A stretch of 64,000 nucleotides of DNA from Streptomyces qinglanensis (GTDB lineage: Bacteria; Actinomycetota; Actinomycetes; Streptomycetales; Streptomycetaceae), in assembly GCF_900111245.1 (NCBI RefSeq), contig NZ_FOGO01000003.1:310001-374000 (forward strand). Direction: 5' to 3'. Made by a program: the position numbers and the translations under genes. Position 1 is the first letter of the stretch, and each line of letters starts with the position of its first letter. Below the pieces are notes generated by a model. That model saw only the letters and a list, made by a program, of their open reading frames with translations. It was not told where the DNA came from and ran no database searches. This document shows positions 25,750-32,825 of the stretch, piece by piece.

Positions 25750-26544
25750 ATGTCCGCACACCCCCTGCCGACCGCCGCCTTTGCCCGCACCGTCCGGGGC
25801 TCCGGCCCCGGCCTCGCCCTGGCCCACGGTGCCGGCAGCAGCATCGACGGCACCTACGGCCCGATCCTGGAGGGCCTGGCAGCGCACCACACCGTCGTCG
25901 GCGTCGACTACCCCGGAAGCGGAGACACCCCCCGCTCCACCGAGCCGCTGTCGCTGGACGAGCTGGCCGACCAACTCGTGGCCGCCGCAGTCGCCGAGGG
26001 GCAGGACACCTTCGCGCTGTCCGGCTACTCCCTCGGCGGCCCCGTCGCCGTCCGCGCGGCCGCCCGCCACCCCGAGCGTGTCACCGCGCTCGTGCTGACC
26101 GCCACCTTCCCCCACCGGGACAACCGGCTGGTGCTCGCCACCTCGCTGTGGCGCGAGCTGGCCGCGTCAGGCGAGCGTGCACGGCTGGCCGAGTTCCTGA
26201 CGATGATGGCGCTGGGCGCCGACGCCCTGGAGGGAATGCCGGGCGAGCAGCTCCGCCGGGCCGTCGGCTTCACCGCCGCCTCCGTCGCCGAAGGCACACC
26301 CGAGCACGCCGATCTGGCTCGTCGGGCCGATGTCCGCGACGACCTGCCGCACATCAAGGCGCCCACCCTCGTCGTCTCCACCACCCAGGACTGGTTCACC
26401 TCGACCCGCCTGCACCGCCGGCTCGCCGACGGCATCCCCGGGGCCCGGCTCGTGGAGATACCCACCGGTCATCTGCCGATGGTGGAACGGCCCGCGGAAT
26501 GGCAGCAGCTCATCACCGACTTCACCGGCCGGCACAGCGTCTGA
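25750..26544 (+). CDS. Alpha/beta hydrolase
   Basis: This 264-residue hydrolase has a nucleophile elbow GYSLGG (Ser94), an HGAGSS oxyanion motif (about 26-31) and a late catalytic histidine in TGHLPMVE (about His241). It is the third codirectional gene after the ene-reductase, 137 bp downstream of the oxidoreductase, and may be cotranscribed. The substrate is unknown; it belongs to the broad peroxidase/esterase group. The start is ATG 25750, with AAGGGA at 25739. Confidence 0.88.
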   Translation: MSAHPLPTAAFARTVRGSGPGLALAHGAGSSIDGTYGPILEGLAAHHTVVGVDYPGSGDTPRSTEPLSLDELADQLVAAAVAEGQDTFALSGYSLGGPVAVRAAARHPERVTALVLTATFPHRDNRLVLATSLWRELAASGERARLAEFLTMMALGADALEGMPGEQLRRAVGFTAASVAEGTPEHADLARRADVRDDLPHIKAPTLVVSTTQDWFTSTRLHRRLADGIPGARLVEIPTGHLPMVERPAEWQQLITDFTGRHSV

Positions 26545-26557
26545 GCACCGGCGGCGT

Positions 26558-26628
26558 CCGCGCCGGAAGTACCCGCACGGCCGCACGGCGGACGGTGACG
26601 GTCTTCCGGCGCGGCGCTCCCGGAGCGC
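26558..26628. terminator. Hairpins between convergent hydrolase and PLD genes
   Basis: A perfect 12-bp stem with a long loop (26558-26569 with 26603-26614) is followed by a compact 7-bp hairpin GCGCTCC-C-GGAGCGC (26614-26628). They separate two convergent genes. Confidence 0.5.
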
Positions 26629-26685
26629 GCCACCACCCCGCCTCGCTCCCGGGGCGGGTGTGCTGCCGCTGCCCCGGCGCCCGCC

Positions 26686-28077
26686 CTACAGGAACCGGCG
26701 GATGGGGAGCACCGCCGCCTCCTTGAGGCGCTCCACACCCGGGCGCCGCCGCCAGCGGCCGGTGGTGATGCGCTCCGCGTCGGCCCAGTCCGCCGCGAAG
26801 TGGTCGTCGAGCGTCGCCGTGAACCGCTCGTCGATGACGGCCAGCATCACCTCCTCGTCGTGTTCGAGGGAACGGCGGTTGAGGTTCGTGGAGCCGGTGA
26901 GGGCGACGATGCGGTCGACGGTGACGACCTTGGCGTGCATCATCGTGGGCCGGTACTCGGCGATCCGGACACCGGCGCGGAGCAGATCGTCGTAGGCGCG
27001 TCTGCCGCCCAGCCGGGAGACGCGCTTGTCGGTGTGCGGGCCCGGGAGCAGGATCTCGACCCGCACACCGCGCCGCGCCGTCCGGCACATCAGCTCGACG
27101 AAGTAGTCGTCCGGGGTGAAGTAGGCCGTGCACAGCCGCACCCGCTCGCGTGCCGACTCCAGCACGACGCGCAGCAGCGTCTGCATGTCCTGCCACCCGA
27201 AGCTCGCCGAGCCGCGGACGACCTGGACGACGGCGGTACCGGGGGCGTCGTGTTCGACGAACCGGTCGGCCTCGTCGAAGAGTTCGTCGTGGCATTCGGC
27301 CCAGTTCTGGGCGAAGGCGGCCGAGACGCCGTCGACCGCGGGACCGCGCACCTCGACATGGGTGTCACGCCACTCCCCCGGGTGCCGCGCGTCCCCGCAC
27401 CACTCCTCCGCGATGCCGACGCCGCCGGTGAAGGCGGTGCGCTCGTCGACGACGAGGGCCTTGCGGTGACAGCGGTGGTTCTGCTTGAAGGGCGAGACCC
27501 ACATCGGCTTGCGGAACCACTGCACGGCGACGCCCGCCCGTTCCATGTCCGCCAGCAGGGACTTCTCGATGGGCCTGCTGCCGAAGCCGTCCAGAAGCAG
27601 CCGGACCCGCACGCCGTTCCGCGCCCGCTCGCCGAGCGCATGGGCGAATTCGTGCGCGATCTCTCCCTGCCAGTACACGAACGTCATCATGTCGATGGTG
27701 TGCTGCGCTTCCCGGATCGCCCGGAGCATGGCGGGGAAGATCTCGTCACCGTTGCGGAGGACCCGCAGTGCGTTGCCCTCGGTGGCTGCCATGCCGATCA
27801 GCCGCTCCAGGCGTCTGCGTATGTACTGTTCGCGCTCGCCTGCCGACGCCGCGGACCGGTCCTCGGCGCCGTCGGCCGCCGGAGCGCGGGCCGGCCGCTC
27901 GGCAGCGGGCGCGGCGGCAGCCGGCGCGGTCGCTGCGTCTCCCGGCACTGCCGGGTCCTGCGCCGTCACCGTCTCACCGGTCCGGACAGCGGACGGCGGG
28001 GGCGCGGGTCCACGCCACGGACCGGGCGCACGCCTGCCCCCGCCGCGGAGCGTGCCGCCGCTTCGGGAGCGGTGCAT
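26686..28077 (-). CDS. Cardiolipin-synthase-like phospholipase D protein
   Basis: This PLD-superfamily protein (463 aa from ATG 28077) has two HKD motifs, HRKALVVD and HAKVVTVD, each followed by a glycine-rich block (FTGG and LTGSTNLNRRS). This is the arrangement of bacterial cardiolipin synthases that join two phosphatidylglycerols or make related lipids. It has no membrane helices; the first 100 residues are an Arg, Pro and Ala-rich low-complexity region. An alternative GTG start at 27969 would remove much of that tail. It is the last gene of a minus-strand stress-type cluster. Confidence 0.88.
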   Translation of the reverse strand: MHRSRSGGTLRGGGRRAPGPWRGPAPPPSAVRTGETVTAQDPAVPGDAATAPAAAAPAAERPARAPAADGAEDRSAASAGEREQYIRRRLERLIGMAATEGNALRVLRNGDEIFPAMLRAIREAQHTIDMMTFVYWQGEIAHEFAHALGERARNGVRVRLLLDGFGSRPIEKSLLADMERAGVAVQWFRKPMWVSPFKQNHRCHRKALVVDERTAFTGGVGIAEEWCGDARHPGEWRDTHVEVRGPAVDGVSAAFAQNWAECHDELFDEADRFVEHDAPGTAVVQVVRGSASFGWQDMQTLLRVVLESARERVRLCTAYFTPDDYFVELMCRTARRGVRVEILLPGPHTDKRVSRLGGRRAYDDLLRAGVRIAEYRPTMMHAKVVTVDRIVALTGSTNLNRRSLEHDEEVMLAVIDERFTATLDDHFAADWADAERITTGRWRRRPGVERLKEAAVLPIRRFL

Positions 28078-28409
28078 CCGGGTGCGGCGGGCGGTACCGG
28101 GGTTCCCGGCGCGGTCAGGGCTGTCATGGAACGGGGGTCCTTTCGACGGGGGGGGGCGGTGCGAGCGGGACCGGCTCACCGGCAAGACGGTGGGACGGTG
28201 GGGCTGTCATCCGGTCCGCAGGCAGCGCGCGGCCCTGCCGCGCACTGCGGCAGGGCCGGACGTACCGGCGTACCGGGCCGAGGGGTGAGCCGGACGGGCC
28301 GCGCAGCCGGACCGGCGGGACCGGACGGAGGCCGCCGGGGGACGCGGACCCTCTTCCCGTACCGGCGTACCGGCGTACGGGCGGGCGGCGCCGCCGGTCC
28401 GGCACGCGC
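28078..28409. other. 332-bp intergenic region with repeated CGTACCGG elements
   Basis: No gene is seen here. Copies of CGTACCGG recur at about 28258-28280 and 28356-28381, the latter forming the inverted repeat CCCGTAC (28356-28362) and GTACGGG (28375-28381), about 30 bp after the DUF5133 stop. This may act as a terminator for the upstream minus-strand gene. A G-run (GGGGGGG) lies near 28149. Confidence 0.4.
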
Positions 28410-28739
28410 TCATACCGCAGCGGCCGGCCGAGGCGTCTGCTGCGGCGCCTCCGGAGCCGCGACGACCCTCACCGCGAGCTCCGGCGGCTCGGGGTGGTCC
28501 GCGGGCGCGTCCGCGGCGGACAGCAGCGAGTCGTCGCCGACGCGGGCGCCGGGCAGCCGGTGCCGGGCTGCCACGAGAGCCGTGTCGATGTCCCGGGTAC
28601 CGGTCGAGACGCACAGCGTGTAGGCGATGTCGTTCATGCGCTGCCGCACCTCGGGGGAACCGTCCTCGGCCCGCAGGACGCTCAGTGCCGCGTACTGCTC
28701 GACGAGATCACGGAGGACGGCAGGGTGCGCGAGCAGCAT
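28410..28739 (-). CDS. DUF5133 family protein
   Basis: This 109-residue protein resembles the Streptomyces DUF5133 family. The conserved core is LLAHPAVLRDLVEQY, a variable linker, then the signature DIAYTLCVSTGTRDIDTALVAAR (given as DIAYTLCVSTGT and RDIDTALVAAR, about residues 37-59). The C-terminal 40 residues are Pro/Ala-rich and probably disordered. A good AAGGAA site precedes ATG 28739. Function unknown; members are often found near stress and development genes, as here. Confidence 0.78.
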   Translation of the reverse strand: MLLAHPAVLRDLVEQYAALSVLRAEDGSPEVRQRMNDIAYTLCVSTGTRDIDTALVAARHRLPGARVGDDSLLSAADAPADHPEPPELAVRVVAAPEAPQQTPRPAAAV

Positions 28740-29191
28740 GGGAAGGTTCCTTTCCGGAGGTGTGGAGGCGAAGCGGCCCGTACGGGCGGTCCGGCCGGGG
28801 AGCGTGCGGACCCCGGCTGCGCCGGGTGGCGGGCGGGGCGCCGGGCGGCGTCCCGCGCCAGGGAGCGGAGACGCCCGGGATCCGCTGCGGGGTTCCCGCG
28901 GACGCGGCGGTCTCGCCGGGCCGGGTACCGGTCAGCACACATGGGCTCTCCTCCTCCCGCTGTCATCGACGGTGCACAGCGCGGGGAGAGCCGGCTCGGG
29001 AGCACACGCGGGCCACGAGTGGGCATCTCCTCCGCGTATGTGCCTGTTCTCCCAAGCACGTGACCGCACTTCTCACCGGCTTCGGCGGCGGTAAACCTCA
29101 CGCCTCGCAGGGCTGCGGGACCGGGCCGTACGCGGAGCCCGCGCGCGGCAGGCCGCACCGGCGGGCCGGTGCCGCCGGAGTGGCGTACCGG
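28740..29191. other. 452-bp intergenic region
   Basis: This separates DUF5133 from the sigma factor stop. A minus-strand ATG at about 28942 has a strong GGGAGGAGGAG site, but the frame that follows is Arg/Pro-rich and runs into the DUF5133 gene, so I do not call it a gene. The ribosome site may belong to a very short peptide. No other structure is clear. Confidence 0.4.
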
Positions 29192-30439
29192 TCAGGCGGT
29201 GCGGCAGCCCTGCGCGGAACCCGCTGCCGCGGCGGCGCGCTGCACGGGGGCGTGGGGCCGGGATTCCGCCCAGCGCGTCAGCTCGGCCGCGCGGTAGAGG
29301 AGTTCGGCGCCCCGCTTCCCCGCGGCCGCGGGGAACCTCTCGTCGTTGGCGCGCGCCCAGCGCAGCGCGGCGAGGGAGATGCCGGGCAGCAGCCGCTCAT
29401 GGGCCTGCCGCAGCCCCAGCAGTTCCTGCTCCTCCGGTTCCGCGTCCGGTCGGCCTGCGGTGCCGGAGGAGCGCCCGTCGCGGTCCGCGGAGGCCGGCGG
29501 GGTGTCCGGCGCGGGGCGCGGAGCCTGCGGGGAGGACGAGCTCCGGGCGCCGGCTGCGGGCCCGGAGCGCGCACCGGGCCGGTCGGGCTGCTGCGTCATG
29601 GCGGCGCGCAGCCGCGTCAACAGGCGGCTGAGGAGCCGGGAGACGTGCATCTGCGAGACCCCCAGCCGTTCGCCGATCTCGGCCTGGGTGAGTTCGTCCA
29701 CGAAGCGGTGGTGGAGCAGGATCCGGTCGCGTTCCTCCAGTTCCGCGATCAGCGGGGCCAGCGTCTGGAAGTCCTCCACCAGTTCGAACGCGGGGTCGGG
29801 CCCTCCGATGCAGTCGGCCAGGGCCCGGCCGCCCTCGTCGGCCCCGCCTGCGACCGCGGCGTCCAGGGAGGTGGTGGTGTAGCCGTTGGCGGCCTTCCGC
29901 GCCTCGATGACCTCGCTCTCGGGCAGCGACATGAGCGCCGCCAGTTCCGCCACGGTCGGCTCCCGGTCGAGCCGGGAGCGCAGTTCCTCGTCGGCGCGGG
30001 CGAGCTGCTCCCTGGCCTCCTGGAGCCGCCGGGGTACGTGCACCGCCCAGGTGGTGTCGCGGAAGAACCGCCGGATCTCCCCCACGATGCACGGGACGGC
30101 GAACGTGGTGAAGGCGACCTCCCGCGAGACCTGGAACCGCTCGATGGCCTTGATCAGCCCGATCGTGCCGACCTGGACGACGTCCTCCAGGTCCTCGGGA
30201 CGGGTGGAGAACCTGGATGCCGCGTAGCGGACCAGGGACAGGTTCATCTCGATGAGGGTGTTGCGCACGTACTGGTACGCGTCCGTGCCCTCCTCCAGTT
30301 CGTCCAGCCGGGCGAGGAACTGCTTGGTCAGCGCCCGGGCGTCCTTGGCCGGGACCCGGGAGGGCGACTCGATCACGGGGAGACCGGTACCTCCGGAAGA
30401 GCCGGTGTGCCCGCGTACCGCCGAATCGGTCACCGTCAT
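29192..30439 (-). CDS. SigB/SigF-type sigma factor with C-terminal HTH-like extension
   Basis: This 415-residue alternative sigma factor of the SigB/SigF/SigG group shows region 2 (MNLSLVRYAASRF and DLEDVVQVGTIGLIKAIERF, about 65-100), region 3 (EPTVAELAALMSL) and region 4 (ELTQAEIGERLGVSQMHVSRLLSRLL, about 245-270). Family members usually end near residue 280. Here a Pro/Ser-rich linker (about 282-345) leads to a second domain (about 354-394, with RFPAAAGKRG and LYRAAELTRWAESR) that looks like an AlpA/excisionase-type winged helix. The ATG at 30439 is used. An RsbW-like kinase lies upstream, giving the usual anti-sigma/sigma pairing. The core call is firm; the extra domain is inferred by eye. 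Confidence 0.88.
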   Translation of the reverse strand: MTVTDSAVRGHTGSSGGTGLPVIESPSRVPAKDARALTKQFLARLDELEEGTDAYQYVRNTLIEMNLSLVRYAASRFSTRPEDLEDVVQVGTIGLIKAIERFQVSREVAFTTFAVPCIVGEIRRFFRDTTWAVHVPRRLQEAREQLARADEELRSRLDREPTVAELAALMSLPESEVIEARKAANGYTTTSLDAAVAGGADEGGRALADCIGGPDPAFELVEDFQTLAPLIAELEERDRILLHHRFVDELTQAEIGERLGVSQMHVSRLLSRLLTRLRAAMTQQPDRPGARSGPAAGARSSSSPQAPRPAPDTPPASADRDGRSSGTAGRPDAEPEEQELLGLRQAHERLLPGISLAALRWARANDERFPAAAGKRGAELLYRAAELTRWAESRPHAPVQRAAAAAGSAQGCRTA

Positions 30440-30663
30440 GAGCGCCTCATCTCCCTCGGACTGCGCGCCGACTTCCGTGCGCGGCGGCCGCTTCCCGGCC
30501 GCACTCTCCACCTGCCCGCGAAACGCGAGGTCATGGCACCCGAATCGGCGATCTCTCGCACACGAACCGTCGCCGCGCGGCGCCCCGTCGGGTCCGGAAG
30601 CCGCCGCTGCAGGGATGTGCAGGGCAACTCCCGGCCCGGCGAGGGCGCATCGGGAGTGCGCGC

Positions 30664-31038
30664 TCAGGCAGCCTGCGCGGGCAGGTCGGGCCAGCGCGCA
30701 CTGATCGTCTTGCCGGGGCCGTCGACGGTGACTTCCACCGAAGGGGTGAGCGCGTGCACCAGGTGCATGCCCCATCCGCCCGACCCGTCCAGCGCGCCGC
30801 TGCGCACGCCGGGGAGTTCCCGGCTCGCGTCCCGCACCTCGGCGCTCAGGACGCCGCCGGTCCGGTCGATCACCAGCAGCCAGGGGCCCGGTGTGTGGCG
30901 TTCGGCGTTGACGACGAGCTCGGTGACCACGGTTCCCACCGTCGCGGCGTCGACGGTGGGGCAGTGTGCCGCCACATAGGCAACGGCCAGGGCACGTGCG
31001 TCGGCGACGGACGCTTCGTCGGAATGAAGTGACAACAC
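30664..31038 (-). CDS. RsbW-like ATP-binding anti-sigma/regulatory kinase
   Basis: This 124-residue GHKL ATPase of the RsbW/SpoIIAB type has an N-box ELVVNAERHT (about 45-54) and a G-box VRDASREL then SGGWGMHLVHAL. The GTG at 31038 has AGGAGG six nt upstream; earlier in-frame starts have none. In this family such proteins bind and inhibit the neighbouring sigma factor or phosphorylate its antagonist. The sigma gene follows 224 bp downstream on the same strand, so it is the obvious partner (inference). No anti-anti-sigma gene is present in the window. A GTGTC-N13-GGGCAT sequence (31069-31092, minus strand) is a weak SigB-type promoter candidate. Confidence 0.85.
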   Translation of the reverse strand: MLSLHSDEASVADARALAVAYVAAHCPTVDAATVGTVVTELVVNAERHTPGPWLLVIDRTGGVLSAEVRDASRELPGVRSGALDGSGGWGMHLVHALTPSVEVTVDGPGKTISARWPDLPAQAA

Positions 31039-31179
31039 GATGTTCCTCCTCTTCCGTTCGCCTCCCGTATGCCCGACCGCACCGCTCGACACACGCCGCG
31101 ACCTGTCCGGCTGTGAGACACGGGCGAGGTGGAATGTCACCTTTTCCTACCGTCATACACCGACAGTTCGCCGACCGCT

Positions 31180-31212
31180 GTGCGGCCGGCGGACCGACGG
31201 GGCAGGCCGCAC
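31180..31212. terminator. Hairpin directly after the DUF6411-like gene
   Basis: GTGCGGCC (31180-31187) pairs with GGCCGCAC (31205-31212), abutting the stop codon of the minus-strand membrane protein gene. Confidence 0.5.
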
Positions 31213-31455
31213 TCAGAGCGGAAAGCGCCCGCGCGCCCTGCGCCCTGCCGAACCACTCCGCCCGACGGCCTTCTGGCTGCTGCGGAACGGCTTGCTGAAC
31301 AACCGGCCCAGCACCCCCGGGGCCTTGCCCGCGGTGCGACTTCCGACACCCAGCGTCCGCTGGGTCCCCCGCTCGGGTCGGCGGGACAACCGCGGTGCGA
31401 GAAATGCCAGCACGAGCAGAACCACGCACACCGCGACGATGCCAACGACGGCCAT
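31213..31455 (-). CDS. Small single-pass membrane protein (DUF6411-like)
   Basis: This 80-residue protein has one N-terminal membrane helix (VVGIVAVCVVLLVLAFLAP, residues 3-21) and a long basic cytoplasmic tail rich in Arg/Ser/Gly (GKAPGVLGRLFSKPF). The pattern matches a family of small Streptomyces membrane proteins that I know as DUF6411. The start is ATG 31455, with GGAGGG upstream. It precedes the RsbW/sigma genes on the same strand. Function unknown; the family assignment is from memory and moderately certain. Confidence 0.68.
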   Translation of the reverse strand: MAVVGIVAVCVVLLVLAFLAPRLSRRPERGTQRTLGVGSRTAGKAPGVLGRLFSKPFRSSQKAVGRSGSAGRRARGRFPL

Positions 31456-31666
31456 GATGCAGCACCCTCCCTCAATTCGGCGGTCGTCGCGCCGGATGCG
31501 CGGCACCGCGTCGGAGGACGCCGGGTGTCCGCCGCCCCGCGGGGCAAACCGGCGGGCATCCGCGGCCGGGCGCACCAGGACGTCTCATGCTTCCCGACGG
31601 GGGCGGCTCCGGTGGAGGAAGCCGTTCGCCGCCGCCTTCTTACTGGAGGGTAGGCACGACCCACCC

Positions 31667-31691
31667 CTTGTTATACAGTCCGTCTAACAAG
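31667..31691. promoter_or_regulatory. TetR-type operator upstream of diiron oxygenase
   Basis: CTTGTTATAC (31667-31676) and GTCTAACAAG (31682-31691) form a 10-bp inverted repeat with one mismatch and a 5-bp centre, AT-rich in a GC-rich region. The arms resemble the GTCTAACAAG class of TetR operators. It lies 160 bp before the start of the oxygenase gene; no regulator gene is adjacent. Confidence 0.7.
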
Positions 31692-31850
31692 AGAGTCCGG
31701 GGTGCCTCCGCGGTCCGCTCCGCCGAGCGCGCCGGCGGCCCGGACCGCGGAGTCTGCGTCCGGGCCCCGCCGACCACCGGCACACCAGCGCCCGTACCGC
31801 ACCGACGGGGGCCGGGAACGGCCCGCTGTCCGAACCCGAGGAGTCGCAGC

Positions 31851-32765
31851 ATGGCAAGCAGCATCACCCGCCCGGACCTTCCGCAGCTCTCCGAGGAGGA
31901 GGGTGTCGCCCGCCGGCTGCTGGACTCCTCGGCGAAGCTGTCCTACGACCCGCTCACCGAAGTCGACTGGGACACCCCGCTGGACGAGGACTTCCACGGC
32001 ACGAGCCCGGAGTGGAGCACCCTGTTCGGCACCGCCTACTGGGCGGAACTGACCGACGCGCAGCGCAAGGAACTCACCCGCCAGGAAGCCGCCTCCGTGG
32101 CCGGCACCGGCATCTGGTTCGAGATGATCCTGCAGCAGATGATCCTGCGCGACGTCTACGCCAAGGATCCGTCCCAGGAGACCGTCCAGTGGGCGCTGAC
32201 CGAGATCGCCGACGAGTGCCGGCACTCGATCATGTTCGCCCGCGGGGCCAAGAAGCTCCGGGCGCCCGCCTACCAGCCGCGCCGCGTGGCCCGCGAACTC
32301 GGCCGGGCCTTCAAGACCCTCGCCTTCGGGGAGGCCGCCTACGCCGCGATCCTGGTGGCCGAGGAGGTCCTCGACGTCATGCAGCGCGACTGGATGCGGG
32401 ACGAGCGGGTCGTGCCGTTCGTCCGCACCATCAACAACATCCACGTCGTCGAGGAGTCGCGGCACATGAAGTTCGCGCGCGACGAGACGCGCAAGCGGCT
32501 GGCCGAGGCCGGTTGGCTGCGCCGCCAGCTCAACGCGTTCGTCATCGCCGTCGCCTCCTACGTGATCGTCACCAGCATGGTGAACCGGAAGGTGTACGCC
32601 ACCGCCGGTCTGGACCAGAGCCGCGCGCTCCGCGAGGCGGCGGCCAACGAGCACCACAAGTCCATGCTCCGGTCGAGCTGCGCGGGACTGATGGAGTTCC
32701 TGGCCTCGGCCCGGCTGCTGACCAAACCGGCGCTGGTCTTCTACAAGCGCGCCCACCTGATCTGA
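31851..32765 (+). CDS. AurF-type diiron oxygenase
   Basis: This is a 304-residue ferritin-like diiron protein of the AurF/DUF3066 family, whose characterised members oxidise arylamines such as p-aminobenzoate to nitro compounds. Iron ligands are visible in two halves: E-x-x-x-E/H motifs at ALTEIADECRHSIMF (about 120-134) and VVEESRHMKFARDE (about 200-213), plus earlier glutamates in RQEAASVAGTGIWFE. The start is ATG 31851, with GAGGAG upstream. A ferredoxin/reductase fusion follows 60 bp downstream and would supply electrons. Many relatives are uncharacterised, so the arylamine substrate is only a family inference. Confidence 0.85.
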   Translation: MASSITRPDLPQLSEEEGVARRLLDSSAKLSYDPLTEVDWDTPLDEDFHGTSPEWSTLFGTAYWAELTDAQRKELTRQEAASVAGTGIWFEMILQQMILRDVYAKDPSQETVQWALTEIADECRHSIMFARGAKKLRAPAYQPRRVARELGRAFKTLAFGEAAYAAILVAEEVLDVMQRDWMRDERVVPFVRTINNIHVVEESRHMKFARDETRKRLAEAGWLRRQLNAFVIAVASYVIVTSMVNRKVYATAGLDQSRALREAAANEHHKSMLRSSCAGLMEFLASARLLTKPALVFYKRAHLI

Positions 32766-32825
32766 CCCCGCCCGCCCGCGCCGCGGCACCTCCCAGCGCC
32801 GCACGCCGCACACGGAACCGGCCCC

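Noticed and set aside
4909..26544. A secondary-metabolite gene cluster
   Set aside because: Oxidoreductases, hydrolases and MMPL/TetR/MarR genes occur, but there is no polyketide synthase, peptide synthetase, terpene cyclase or lanthipeptide enzyme anywhere in the window.
28682..28942. Small minus-strand gene with a strong ribosome site at 28942
   Set aside because: The frame is Arg/Pro-rich, lacks coding bias and overlaps the supported DUF5133 gene by 58 bases. A very short peptide cannot be excluded.
28682..31465. Single long protein including the sigma factor from 31465
   Set aside because: Upstream codons overlap the RsbW-like gene in another frame; the sigma homology starts after ATG 30439.
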